Shown: in pieces, positions 23,782-36,631 of the stretch
How positions within the stretch are numbered: position 1 is the first letter of the stretch
How the letters are laid out: every line of letters begins with the position of its first letter
From: Eucommia ulmoides
Taxonomy: Eukaryota; Streptophyta; Magnoliopsida; Garryales; Eucommiaceae
Length of the DNA: 64,000 nucleotides
Assembly (NCBI GenBank): GCA_016647705.1
Contig: CM028333.1
Coordinates: 6,479,616-6,543,615, forward strand
Reading direction: 5' to 3'
Position numbers and translations under genes: made by a program
Notes under the pieces: model-generated
Database searches by the model: none
The model's input: the letters and a program-made list of their open reading frames with translations, nothing else
What the model was told of the DNA's origin: nothing

Positions 23782-25249
23782 TTTTAGTTTGCCTATATTT
23801 TGTATATTTTATTTTTCATTACTTTGTATTAAATTCGTTGTATTAATTTGTGTAATCATTTATAGTTTTATATTGTTTGTTAATGTTATTATGTTTTTGC
23901 AATTAAATATTAATCCATTCATTCTTAAAAGCAATTATGATATATATACTTATCTAATAAAATATTGTGTTATGAAAGATGTTAATTAGTTTGAAAAATT
24001 GTCAGGCAGTAAAATTTTTTAGAACTTGCTGCAGTAAATTTTTTTATTGAACTTATTGTCTTATTTGGTGAGTTAAAAATTTTCTTTCTTCCTGATTTGG
24101 TAGAGTGCATTTTGTAAAATTTATTCTGCTTTTAATATATTTTAAAAAATAGGTGTTACAAAAAAACGAACATATATTGTAATCTATTAGGAAGTAGGTA
24201 AAGTATAAGGGAGTTACAAATTTTACCCATATTCAACATCTTTCAAAAGTTGGCTTTCTTACAATAAAACAGTATGAATGATGAAATGTCACCATAGAAT
24301 TTTAATTAACAAAAGATAATGATAGAATGTTAATCAATCACCAGTTTATCAAACACAAATTTAGGAAACAACCGAAATTCAGAGTACAAAATTACTCATT
24401 TCTGATTTTAACAAACAAAAGGCTCTTTTTATTATGATCAATTGAATTCTCATATTTGGATTTGTATTCTAAATTTTTGACTCAAATCTAATATTGCTCA
24501 TGAACACAAATACCTCCAAATTAAAACTCTTGACAAATTGGCATTGGAATATAGTGACTGAAAAAATAAGATTGTATTTGGACTAACGAAATTCCTTTTA
24601 CCCAAACACAACTTAATAGTAGACATATGCCTATTATAAATCCATAGCTTTGAATCCAACTGTTCAACAGAAACACTATCAACACCATTTACATATTTTT
24701 ATGTACATTAGAATTGTTTTTTTTTTTTTTTCTTCCATAGAATGTCTCACAATCTACATCTAATTTCTCTCTTCCCAAGATCTATGACATTTTTCGCGTT
24801 GATTATGTCTAATTTCTTGGTAGTCTATCCTCAATCAGGCCTGCGATTGTTTAACTTGATAAATCAATGATCATTTGTATTGACAAGTGTAAAATTATAA
24901 CACAGCAAATTTTAGAGAAAAACTTATTGTCTTACTCTTTTGGAAAATTTTGATTTTTGTTGAAGACAGTTAATTTTTGGCAGGTCATTTCATTTTTCAT
25001 GGACATAACATATAAACCATGTTTTCAATAGTTTTTCCTCTAAACAATTAGCCAATGCAATGACTAACTGTTCTATTGATGACCAACAGATGATCAATTT
25101 GTGAAAGAGAGTGTTCAATTACAATCTAGCAAGTAAAATATATGGATTTTACATTCATGTAAAAACAATATATTTCGAGGTTATCACTTAATAAATAGAT
25201 GGGTTTGCAAGTTAGCAATTAAGAAGTATTGATTTTTTTTAAAAAAAAT
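23782..25249. other. Spacer between the convergent MULE genes
   Basis: AT-rich, no supported gene. Occurrences of GCAGTAAA-like motifs at about 24005 and 24031. Confidence 0.6.
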
Positions 25250-28200
25250 AAAAAAACTTACTAGACAGCTACTATGCATGTTGTTCAATATGTCATGAAT
25301 GAGTTGACATCTCTCTTGTATTGCAATCTTTCTGCCATCTGAACATGCAATACTTTTTTACTTTCCAAGGCAAGATTGTCGCATTATATATGTCACAATA
25401 GGTTCACAATCTGGCCTGAAACATAACAAAAGTTGTAATTAATGAAAATATAATAAATGAATGAACAAATCAAATCATTCTTTGCTTATTACTCACATGG
25501 TATCAAATTGTATTAGGCTGTTTCTCATGACTTCAAGTTTTGGTTCTATATTTTTCATTGTGAAATGTGGTGCGGTCACATTATGTTTGAAGTAATCCAT
25601 GATATATGATTTCTTTAATTGTAATTAAAATTATAGTTAGTAAGCCAAAAATAATGGTATAAATAAAAAATTGGAATATAAAATACAAGGATAAGTATAT
25701 TACCATCAATTTTGCATCTTTCATATATGGATCATGAGTAGACTGAGATTGCAAGGAATTGAAATATTTCAAAGAACCTGATTCTGTCTTGAAAACCAAT
25801 AAACTCCAATGACATGGCAAATTTTTCCTACTAGGAGTGTTGATTGGGAATAAAATAAAAGGACAACGTTTAGAAAGTCCCTCTTCTAATTTTTTGTCCA
25901 GCTGCTCTTTCATCACTGTTTCTCTTTTCTCCTTCACTATTGTCTGTTTAATTTCATACAATAAAAAATTAGTTTGCATCTAGTTTCATATTATATGATG
26001 TTTGGTGGTTATTTTTTAAAGCAGTATAAAGTAGGAAAACAAATTATGCTATTAGATTTAGGAGAAATAGAAGAGTTTTTACCCAACTTAAACTTGGCAA
26101 AATCATGATTTTTTTTTAACTTGACTTGTACTTTTTGTCCTTGTTCTCAACTTCTTTCGTTTTGATAGTTATATCTCACTAAAATTATCAATCACCTACA
26201 CCATAACACATACAAAAATTAGTTGATTGGATAGTATATTTAGTAATAATGCAAAATTTACCCGACTCGTTAATTGTTGGTCCTCGATGATATCAATTAA
26301 GTCGTGCAATTTGACACTGAAAAAGATGTCGTGTCCGGTCCATACATTGTTGTTGTTGGATAATTTGTTAGATTTGAATAATTTAAAAAAATAAAAATAA
26401 AATCCAAGTTTAGCTAGGTTATAAATTCTTACTCATGTTTTGCCTTCTTGTAAATGTGCCCAAACTTCTCCCAATCATTGTTTGACATTGAATTCCCCAC
26501 AGCATATTTTTGTCGGTTTGGAAATGTTTTTGACTTTTCCTTTGGAAACCTTTCTATTAAAGGAATATCATCAACATCAATAACTTCTTCTGAAATTTTT
26601 TTGCACTGCATTTTCCTTTGTGGCTCGTAGACAAAATCGCTTTTGACAACTCTTTTTCGCTTTCGACCTCTGATTTTACGTACTAGAGATGATTCTTCTT
26701 TAGTAGGCTATGTTATCTTGAGAGCACTAGAGACATTTTCAATCGTCTTTTCTTGTTCATCAAATGATGTTGTTTGATTTGAAAAGCCTCTTGAATCCAA
26801 TTTCTCATCTCTAGGTTGAAACTTTAAGTTTGATTGATCAATTCTTTCCTTCAAACGTCTGTTTTCTTCTTCTACCGCTCTGATCCTATTTTCCTTAGTG
26901 GACAATTCAGGTCTCAACTCATCTCTTGTAGGCATATCTTTTCTCAACTGCATGCTTTCATTACGCAGTTGTTCATTTTGCAACCGAATTTCATCACACT
27001 TATTCTCCACTAAAGTAATCTTGATTTTTAGATTTTTGATCTCTTGGTCATATTCAACTAATGTGTTAGACAAAACACAGTTTTCAACTGCCAATTCATC
27101 GCTTTCGCTTAATTGTAGAAGCGCCCGTTGTCTGCTTGTTTCAAATTTCTTGGAAACCGTAGACAAATTTGTTGTTGATGGTTTACTTGGAGGACATATT
27201 GGAGGAGTTTTTGATTTTATCTTTTCATTTCCTATTTCGGATGGATGACATACACCTGGATTGGTAGATGTTGTGTCCTTGGCTTGAAAATCCTTTCTAA
27301 CATCAACAAATGCATTCTGGCTAATATCTTCTTGTGTTAATCCAATACTGAAAGACGGAATTTCAGAAGAATATTTTTCATTCAGCCTTTTTTTACTTGA
27401 ACTTGTAGGTTCTGCCACATTTGACATGCTTTGTGTCTTTAATGTACTATGTCGTCTTAAACGTGGACTTGACCTTGTGGGTGAAAATGCACTGTTGTTG
27501 CTTTCCTTTTTGTAAAATTGATTAACCTTTTTGGGGTGTTTTCTTCCTTCGCAAATGCCTGGTTGATCTATTGACTGTGGGGCTAGGCCTTTCTTTACCA
27601 AGTATTTGTACTTCCTCAACAATGCTTGGATTTAATTCATTTTCATTGACCTACAGTTAAAATTCATTAGCTGCCAAGAAAACACAATATGCCAAGAAAT
27701 ATACAAACATGTCAATTAATTAACAAAATTTGTTATTTGATTTCAAATAAAAATTTTCACAGCAAACCTAAGTACGATTTTTTCACAGCAAATTTTTCTG
27801 CAGTACATATTTTAAGCAGTAAATATTTGAAAGAGTAAATATTATAGCAAGAAATTTACTGTCTAATTCATAGATACGATTTTTTTAAGAGCTTATCCAT
27901 AGATAGTAAGAAATTCACTGTCTCATCCATAGATAACATGTATGAATGAAATTTAACATAGTAATAACAGCCCTAAAGTAACGTTTGCATTTACCATCTC
28001 AGATGTGATTTTTTGAAGAGCTTCAGGGTTCAGTTTTCCTCTTAAGGAACTGAGATTCCATTTGACAAACCGAGGCACTCTAGCTAACGAAGCATCATCC
28101 GATAACTCCTCTATTTGATCAACTTCAGGTGTCAACAAATATATATGCTCACAAACCATGTACTGACAAGTCAGTGAGATTTACTTAGAAACAAATTTAA

Positions 28201-29329
28201 TTGCCAAACTACTAACAATATATAGATGACTTATTACTTACCAATAACGTAATTATACACCCTTTTATTTGAAAATGCTTGTTATGTTGCTTCTTGATTG
28301 AAGAAATCAGGTAGGTGTAAATAGCAATGGCCCAAGCAAATGATTTCATTGATGGTAGATTCTCCACAAAGTGGACTAATCCCCAACTTATTGTTGTTCC
28401 AGTCATTACGAAGAAACAAGTGACAAAAGATAAGAGACATAATATCCTTACAACGTCTTCAACGTCAACTTTATCGTCATTGTTGATTATATTTTGCATT
28501 ACTGACACCATTTGTGGTGATGATATGCTGTTAACATTGTTAAATCGTCTAACAATAAATGGTGATGCTGTTTTTTTCCCGTAGTGGTGATCAATCTCTA
28601 CTTGGCCATTTTTAACACCAAGAATCAGTGAAATTTCTAGTGGTGTTAACTGTACAGATTTGCCACCAATGTCAAATTTTCCGGTAGACCTAACAAGGAG
28701 AAAATAATTAAGTTCAAAATTAAATCAATGATAAAAAAGAATCAAATGAGTATTCTATAGTTATGACTTCTAGATGTAATTAAGATTAGTTAATAAAGTA
28801 ACCTACTCATTATATGACTTTAGAAATTGTAAAATTTCTATGTCACTCTTCGTGCATTGTTGAATCGTGACTTTTTTATCGAGAAAAGCTTTGAAAAACA
28901 ACCAAAATGGTGTTCCTTTAAGCACATTTATATGTGCTTCTTTGAAATTTTCTCGATTGGCTTCGATGACTTCGTAAAACCTCCTTAGATTGCAACGAAA
29001 TTGTCTTCCATTCAATTATGGTTTTGATTCTTCTTGTCCTTGTTTCTCCCTTTTCTTTTGTTGTTTTTTCACAAATGACTTTGATAAAGGAGGGACCCCT
29101 ATATAAGGTATTTTTTGACTTATTAGTACTATGGCAATCAACGGATAAAGGCCAAAAAAAAAATCACTTTCTTAATTACATTTTATATTTATGATAAGAA
29201 TTCAATATAATGATTATTTTTATCTTTTCCAAAAACCTTATTTTTTGCATCTGGTATTGATTTACGTGGGCGCACTTTCTGGTCACTGAAACTACTTAGC
29301 GTTTTGCTTTTAGACGTTGATTGGTCCAT
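25250..29329 (-). pseudogene. DUF1985 / Ulp1 (C48) protease-like gene of the MULE, multi-exon, interrupted
   Basis: Exon-like blocks on minus: 29237-29329 (ATG, MDQSTSKSKTLSSF), about 28807-29096 (KGTPFWLFFKAFLDKKVTIQ), 28242-28689 (STGKFDIGGKSVQLTPLEIS, a DUF1985-type core), 27995-28162 (YMVCEHIYLLTPEVDQIEEL), 26433-27651 (low-complexity then coiled coil, with RGRKRKR), about 26280 (GHDIFFSVKLHDLIDIIEDQ), 25705-25979 (LPCHWSLLVFKTESGSLKYF, protease His) and about 25380-25415 (PDCEPIVTYIM, the expected Cys). GT/AG boundaries fit several joins. Defects: TAA at 29016-29018, a shift at an A-run near 27530, TAG at 26708-26710, and TAA after CLGK near 25360. Asn replaces the usual active-site Asp (YFNSL). 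The likely ancestral role is a SUMO-protease-like product carried by the transposon. Confidence 0.75.
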
Positions 29330-30530
29330 TTGCTTTGATTCAACAAATAAAAAACAAATTCAAGTCATACATAAGTTAAACAGACAATATATGTTCATTA
29401 TTTAACAGTAAGATTTTGTTATTGAATAATTTTAAGATTGAGATAAATTAAGTTAATTGATAATTTGTTTTAACAAATTAAGATTTGGTAATGGTTAAAT
29501 ATGCATTAATGCCTAGTTTATATAAAAATGAAAGTTTTGAGTTCCAAAATTAATTTGTATGTAAGATTGGTAATTAGTGTATTGATCCATACCTTTCTAT
29601 CCTGACAGTGAATATTTGTATTTCCAGATTGCTAAAGCTGGACATAGACAATGTTAAAAAAACTTCTTTATAAATTGGAAAAAAAAAAATTGATTTAATG
29701 TAAAGCATTACAATTACATAATATGCAAGTGTAAAACCAATGAAATAGACATACAATAAAATTTTAATTTATACAAACGTACTTTCACAATGTTGACAAA
29801 AAAATCATTCTGGTTGCCTAATTTTAGATTTATTTCATTCAATATAATGGACAAGGCGATATGAGTGTAGAATTGAATTTTTTGTGTCAATCTATAGTGA
29901 TTATATGAAGTTAGCCAACATATTTAAGTGGAAGCAAATATTTATTGTAAATATTTTGTTGACACAAACTTAACAGTAGTTTTTTTCATATTTGTCTTCA
30001 ATTACTGTGATGGTGTAAATCCAAAGGTTAAATACTCTCCATTTTTTATGGATATTCACCATTTACACATAGATATATTAAAGTAGTGGTACATTGTAAA
30101 AACAGAGGAAGAAGCAAAATATGGTTTCTACTGTTAAAAATGAGATATAAATTTACCAACTGGATATTTACTATAAAATAAAAAAATAAAAAAATAAATA
30201 CATAAATAGAAGCAGGAACAATTGATTTTTACTGTTGTAAATATGGATTTTTGCTGTCAAACACATTTGGATATTTACTGCATAAATGAAATTAAACCAA
30301 TGACTCATAAGGTGAACAAGCGGCGCTAAAATCTAACCAAAATGTAGCCAAAACTTTAATTTGAGACATTATGAAGTTGAAAATAAATCTAATTTGTTGA
30401 ATCCAAAAGTGAGAATGTTAAATGCTACTGCAAACAAATATGTTAGATTACAAAAGCAGCACCCAGTGACGAACAGTCAACGCATTCACAAGCATGTTAA
30501 TGGCAACAGAAGTAGATGACTTTCCTTCTA
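29330..30530. other. AT-rich region 5' of the Ulp-like gene
   Basis: No coding signal. The motif TTTACTGT or ACAGTAA and close variants occur repeatedly between 29400 and 30290. Confidence 0.6.
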
Positions 30531-31436
30531 CTAAACAAAATGCAGTGAATATCCAAAAACTTCAAAAAGTAATTGAAGAAATCGGCAGTGAATATCTAAT
30601 CGGTAGTGAATATCGAAAAAAAAGATTGAAGAATTCGCAAATTTTGGAAATATTAGAAATTGTTTCCAAAACCCACAAAATACAATCGGTAATAAAAAAA
30701 TCCTAATTTTCGCAATAGAGAATTAGGTTGCATGTTCCATTGGCATAAAGTAAAGAGGGTAAGATGAATAATACCTTCACAATCTTGCAGCAACTTTTGA
30801 TTTTGATCATTTGATGAGTCAATCGTTACTAAATAAAATGCAGTGAATATCCAAAAACTTCAAAAAGTATTTGAAGAAATCGGCAGTGAATATCTAATCG
30901 GTAGTGAATATCCAAAAAAAAAAGATTGACGAATTCGCAAATTTTGGAAAGAATAGAAATTGTTTCCAAAACCCACAAAATACAATCGGTAATAAAATAA
31001 AATAAAAAACCCTAATTTTCGCAATAGAGAATTAGGTTGCATGTTCAATTGGCATAAAGCAAAGAGGGTAAGATGAATAATACGTTCACATTCTTGCAGC
31101 AACTTTTGATTTTGATCATTTGATGAGTCAATCGTTACTAAACAAAATGCAATGAATATCCAAAAACTTCAAAAAGTATTTGAAGAAATCGGCAGTGAAT
31201 ATCTAATCGGTAGTGAATATCCAAAAAAAAGATTAAAGAATTCGCAAATTTTGGAAAGAATAGAAATTGTTTCCAAAACCCACAAAATACAATCGGTAAT
31301 AAAAAAAACCTAATTTTCGCAATAGAGAATTAGGTTGCATGTTCCATTGGCATAAAGCAAAGAGGGTAAGATGAATAATACCTTCACAATCTTGTAGCAA
31401 CTTTTGATTTTGATCATTTGATGAGTCAATTGTTGC
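30531..31436. repeat. Three tandem copies of a ~300-bp unit
   Basis: Units start at CTAAACAAAATGCAGTGAAT (30531), at 30829 and at 31138, and the third ends near 31436; lengths are 298, 309 and 298. They are nearly identical except for A-run length and scattered substitutions. Each contains AATTAGGTTGCATGTTC and GATGAGTCAATCGTT. The position close to the MULE right end suggests subterminal repeats. Confidence 0.9.
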
Positions 31437-31834
31437 TAATTATAGAAGGACTTCGTTGCATATATAGTTCTTTCAACAACGGTTTGCCGAAAATTAGTGT
31501 TAGTGGAAGAAATTGGTTGAGTGTTGCGAACAGTTTAACGATGGAGAGAAAAAAAAGTTCGAAGTTACCGTTGAGTAGCTTCTGTTCCGTCTTCTCCGAT
31601 ACATGAGCGATGGAGCGATAGTGGGCGAGTAAGTGGGCACGTAAGTAACTGGCCACTGCTGTAATTTTTTTAAAAAAAAAAAATGACTGCATTTTATATA
31701 TAGTGGGGCTACCATGAAATTGTAAAAGTCTATGGGCTTAAACTTACTTTCTGTTGGGCTTTTGGGGGCTATGTTTGGTTCCCCTAAATTTCAAATAATT
31801 AATTTAATCTTAAATTAAATATTATTTCTTTATA
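31437..31834. other. Right end of the MULE region and flank
   Basis: No gene. It holds a possible element terminus near 31776-31786 followed by 45 bases of AT-rich flank, up to the copia LTR boundary at 31835. Confidence 0.5.
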
Positions 31835-34104
31835 TGGCAGTGGATAAGTGTAATAAGCTTTAGGTGTACACTCAAATAACAGAAAATAAAGTAAAAAAAT
31901 AACACACCAGGATGTATACTGGTTCACTAAATTACTCTTGGCTAATCTAGTCCTCCGAGCCCCACAGAGAGTCACACCCACTAAACCATTAAGATTCCTT
32001 TAACCAGATAAGAACCAAATTTTTACACAATGATTCTTTTCATAAGCTTATAATCAACCTTTACAATTCCCTTTTCACAGGCTAAGGAATAATCTCTATC
32101 TTTGTAACAGGCTAAAGATTAACCTAATTCTTTTATACTTAGGCTAAAAATCAAACCTCACAAAAAATCACTTCAAGTATCATTTTCACCAATAAAGATG
32201 GAACCGTTACAAAATCACACAAACTAATTCTATTTAGGAAGAATTAACACTCTCTCTTTTCATGAGAAAAAGTAACCTAACATTTTTATACCTTAGGTAA
32301 AGATTAAACCTCAATCTTTTTATCGAAAGAGATTGAAACCAAGCTACCCCTGATTAGATATTCCCAACAATATCTAATCCAAACACAACTCACCAATTAA
32401 AAAAAATTGATAAGTCTTTTCCCACTCGGAACTTCTACCACCTCAAATTAATTTAAATTTAATTAATGTCCTGAATTTACTAGTGATGGAATTTTACGTG
32501 AGAAATTCAAAATCTAATTATAAAATAAGTGGGTAGTACACAATTGAGCACGTAATTAGATTTTTCATCAAAATCGTTTTAAAATATTTTTATGCAATTA
32601 AAGTTCAGAAAACGATTTCTCAATGATCAAAAAATCCAAGCAATCAATAATGCTATCAAATAACAATTAAAAGTAAAAGGTTGGAACGATCTCACCAGGA
32701 TATCACCAAAAAAATAAAAACTGAATCGCAGTAACACTTTAGATCGATGACAGCAAAAATTTCAGCACATTTTCTCAAGAACTTTTCTCAAAGATAATCT
32801 CACAATACACTCTCAGTATAATTTCAAAATAACGATTCTTAGAAAACTCAGGAATTGAATAGATCTTGATAGAATGATATATTGGGATATCTCACAAGTG
32901 AAAAACGCAGGTCTATTTAAATAGATTTGAAACAAGCCCTCTAACGGCTAGTTCCCACAAGATATGACATTTAATTGCTCATATAGACCCCATATATCAA
33001 TATGACTCAATCCTGATTCAAACCACTTAATTATAACTTTTAAATCTCTCAATTAAGTCCCTCAAAATATTTCTCAATCTCAAATCAATAAGATAGAAAG
33101 TATTAAATAGACCAACTTGAGAAACAGTTAAAATAAGTTTACCATATCTATAGGGATAATCAAATAAGGATGATATATCTATTATAAGTTCAAATCCCTA
33201 AGATATCTCCAAAAAATCAGTAAACAATGGCTAGTTAACGGCTACTTTTAGATCAAATCCACGAAATCCTCCAAATCTGAAACAGCACAGTCGATTGACC
33301 GACCAAACCCCATCAGTCGACCGATCGATTCAGGTTGTAGCCCAAGCCAAACTAATTCGCCAGTCGGTTGACCGATCATCCATGTGTCGGTTGACCGATT
33401 GATTCAGGATACTGACCAGGCCATTTTTCGGCCATGGTCGGTCAACCGATCATCCATGGTCAATCGACCAATCATCGATGGTCGGTCGACTGATAGATTC
33501 AGAGAGTTCATATCTCAGTCATTGGTAAACCGATCTCTCTCAGTCGGTAGACCGATCGATTTAGAGACTTCTCCAATTCCCAGCCACTTCCCATCAGTTG
33601 ACCGATCTTCTTGTCGTTAGTTGACCGATCAGTGTTGGATCTCCCTTTCTCAATTATATTTTAACTCCAATCTTCGACGTTTTCAACACTTTAACCGAAT
33701 TTATTTTTTTTGGTTAACTTAATTGACACTATTAATCAATTTTAAACATTAACCTTTCTTAGGTCAATATTTCTTCTTCAATTTTACATTGGAACAAATA
33801 TGTTAACTAATTAGAACCCTATCAAAAACACACATAAATATAAATTCATTTTTGTGTCGTGTGTGATTCTAATGAGGATATATTAAGAGTAAAAATTAAT
33901 TTGAGTTGTTTTCACCTAGATTCTTCAGGATCTTCAGTCTCTTAATGTCCAACTCTTTGATTGTCTCTCAGTATCCTTAGATCTTTAATAATATTTTCAT
34001 GATAACATCAACAGTAAAACTTTTACACTGAAACACTCAATAAACTTGTTAGTTCCACCAAAAACATCAACACTTAATTGTTCATCAAAATCTTAGGATC
34101 AACA
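31835..34104 (-). repeat. 3' LTR of a SIRE/Maximus-type Ty1/copia element
   Basis: On minus it starts TGTTGATCCTAAGATTTTGA at 34104, directly after a purine tract (AAAAAATGGGAGAT, 34105-34118), and ends near CACTGCCA at 31835, giving about 2.27 kb. Long LTRs, and a start directly after such a tract and downstream of RNase H, fit the SIRE lineage. The far end is inferred only from TG...CA logic. Confidence 0.7.
33288..33632. repeat. Array of GTCGGTTGACCGATC-like dyads in the copia LTR
   Basis: About eleven variants of (A)GTCGGTYGACCGATC occur in 345 bp, in both orientations, often followed by GATTCAG. The core TCGGT-NN-ACCGA is a near-perfect dyad. It is much more GC-rich than its surroundings. 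Confidence 0.85.
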
Positions 34105-34612
34105 ATCTCCCATTTTTTAATGATGACAATTAATTTTAATTTTTTTTCAAAACAATAATGTAACCACACTCCCCCTAAATCCGAGGATGGTTTTTTTTAA
34201 CTCATTAAAGCACAATCATGAAGAATAAATTAAAAACATATCAGATATTCAACAAATTACAAAATATGATCAATAAACTCATCCTATATCAGTGCAATAC
34301 TTAGGCGAACAAATCTGAAGTATTAACTAACTCGTTTAAAGCTCAATTATAATTTTCCCTTTAAATCTTCCCCTTTTTAACAATCAATTCAATAAATATT
34401 TTCAATAAACATTAATACATTTTTTCCCCCTTTATCATCTCAAAAAATAGGGAAGGGGAACCAAATATCTCCACTACTTTAGGCAAATTTCATTATGCCT
34501 AACCATACCCAAACCGCGAATGATTTTCACAAACTGATCTTCCGCTAACGGTTGGGTAAAAATATCAGTAAGCTGGTCGAAGGTATCAATATATTCAAAT
34601 AACATCCATTTT

Positions 34613-35500
34613 CTAAATATGATCACGAATAAAATAATGTCTAATCTCTATGTGCTTAGTTCGTGAGTGTTGTGTATGATTCTTACTTAGACAAATAGTA
34701 CTTTTATTATCACAATAGATCGGAACTTCCTCCATACATATTCCAAAATCATACAATTGTTGCTTAATATATAAAATTTGAGCGCAACAGTTACCAGCTG
34801 CCATGTACTTAGTCTCAGTAGTGAATAAGGCTATCAAATTTTGTTTCTTGCTTGACCAAGAAACCAAGGCATGTCCTAGTAAATAACATGACTCACTTGT
34901 GCTTTTTCTCTTGACTTTGCAACCGGCAAAATCAATGTCGGAGTAACTTATTAACTTAAAATCACTCTCTCTAGGATACCATAATCCTAGGTTAGTCGTC
35001 CCCTTTAAATATTGAAATATTCGCTTTACCGCAGTCAAGTGCAATTCTTTAGAATAAGACTGAAATCTAGCACATAAACAAATGATATACATAATGTTAA
35101 GTCTACTAGCAGTTAAATACAACAGACTACCAATCATACCTCAATACAATTTTTTATTTATGTTTTTGCATGTATCGTCATTGTCTATGTTTGTAGTTGT
35201 TGCCATGAGAGTTTTGTACTCTTTAGCACCATCCAAGTTGTATTTATTTAGCAACTCCTTGGTGCATTTAGCTTGATTTATGAAGATCTTTTCTTTTGGT
35301 TTACTTGATTTGCAATCCAAGAAAGAAATCCAGCTCTCCCATCACGCTCGTTTCAAATTCAACTTGCATTATCTTGGCAAAGATCCTCATTAGTAGATCC
35401 AAAAATAATATTATTAACATATATTTGTACTAATAAGATATCATAATCAGTTTGCTTAATAAATAGAGATATATCACTTAGACCCATTTTTCAATTTAAG
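34613..35500 (-). pseudogene. SIRE-type copia RT C-terminus and RNase H, truncated
   Basis: The RNase H frame (34613-35137) has MIGSLLYLTASRLNIMYIIC, LISYSDIDFAGCK, SWSSKKQNLIALFTTETKYM and IYCDNKSTICLSKN, in the usual copia order. Upstream (35280-35500) the RT palm is legible as LVQIYVNNIIFGSTNEDL, where both catalytic Asp of YVDD are Asn, then MGELDFFLGLQIK. Nothing upstream of about 35500 belongs to pol, so the element was truncated. Confidence 0.85.
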
Positions 35501-35914
35501 CATGATATAATATTGCTCATCTTTTTAAAAAAAAAAACAACTTTTCTCCATATTTAATAGTAACTAAGTCAATTTATACTTAGGAGAAAAAATCTGAGGC
35601 AATCAAAATATTTCAACAATATAGCATGCAATCATATAATTTCAGTTAAGTCTACATGTCTTACTCATGATACCAAATAATGGCTTCCTTTTAGATAGAT
35701 AGAATTAAGAACTATATAATCTTTAACTCACTAGGATAGGAAGCATATCTCAATGATAATTTATCAACATAAATCTAGTACATGCGTAAATATGGATAAG
35801 TGCATATTTATCTCATAAAATTTCAGCTCCCTTTAAAAATAACAATCATCTTATAAATAAATTTTCACAGAACGAGAAAAGTGATTCTCACTAGGAAAAA
35901 CAATATAATCATGA

Positions 35915-36045
35915 TCACTAATGTTCACCAACGAATCAGCAACCAAATTGCTTTCTCTTTAAATGTGCAAGATATCGATCTGAAACGAATTCAACCAATA
36001 TTGAATCTTATGCCAATAATTACGTAGAGTCCAATCAGGACACAA
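35915..36045 (-). pseudogene. Scrap of LINE-type RNase H domain
   Basis: On minus a short frame reads WHKIQYWLNSFQIDILHI, stop, RESNLVADSLVN, resembling the end of the RNase H domain in plant non-LTR retroelement proteins (HIFREGNxVADxLA). Only about 40 codons survive, so the call rests on one motif. Confidence 0.45.
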
Positions 36046-36631
36046 GCCAATTATATATATAATAGGACAGTTTTTGCTGATTAGGACAAACTTATGACTA
36101 GGACAAACAAATGCTGACTAAGACAAATTTAATTTGTTGACTAGGACAAACAAATTTAATTAAGGTGTAATGCTAACGATTAAGGAAACAGACACGGATT
36201 GAGACACAAATTCAGGAAATTAGTTTAATTAAGGTATTCACTTAATTTAGTCTAAAATACTAATTAAAATTTAATAATCATTCCTTAATTAACCATTTTT
36301 TCATTTTTCATCCTAATTCTCTTACTCACTCTATAACCTAGCCCTCCATGTCTGCGTCCAATATTCACTTCAAACCTTATTTAAGCAGCTCTCTCTCTCT
36401 CTCTTCGTAACCCTTTCTATCTTACCCGATCTCACTCTCTCTCTGACCTACCTTTGAACCGTCGCCATCCCCACCCCATCTCGATCCATTGCTCCACCTT
36501 TCTCGCCGTTCTCCACTACCGCAACTCGGAGGGAGAAGAGAGCAATGATGGCGTTGTAGCAGCGAGCCGATGTAGAAGGTGAAGATGACGGTGATGGTGT
36601 TGGTGATGGACGACCTATCTCACTCTCTCCT

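Larger units (their letters stand above)
20425..31790. mobile_element. MULE region carrying MURA transposase and a DUF1985/Ulp1-like gene
   Basis: The block begins where the Tekay-like LTR is interrupted and ends near a terminus-like sequence (TTTGGTTCCCC, about 31776-31786). It holds a MURA-type transposase on plus (21450-23781) and a convergent multi-exon gene with DUF1985 and Ulp1-type protease segments on minus (29329 to about 25250). Plant MULEs of the Kaonashi type are known to carry Ulp-like genes in this arrangement and often lack long terminal inverted repeats. I found no convincing terminal repeats or 9-bp duplication, so the ends are approximate. Confidence 0.65.

Noticed and set aside
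33384-33620. 78-codon frame with VDRPI/DRFR repeats
   Set aside because: A product of the dyad array in the copia LTR, not a gene.
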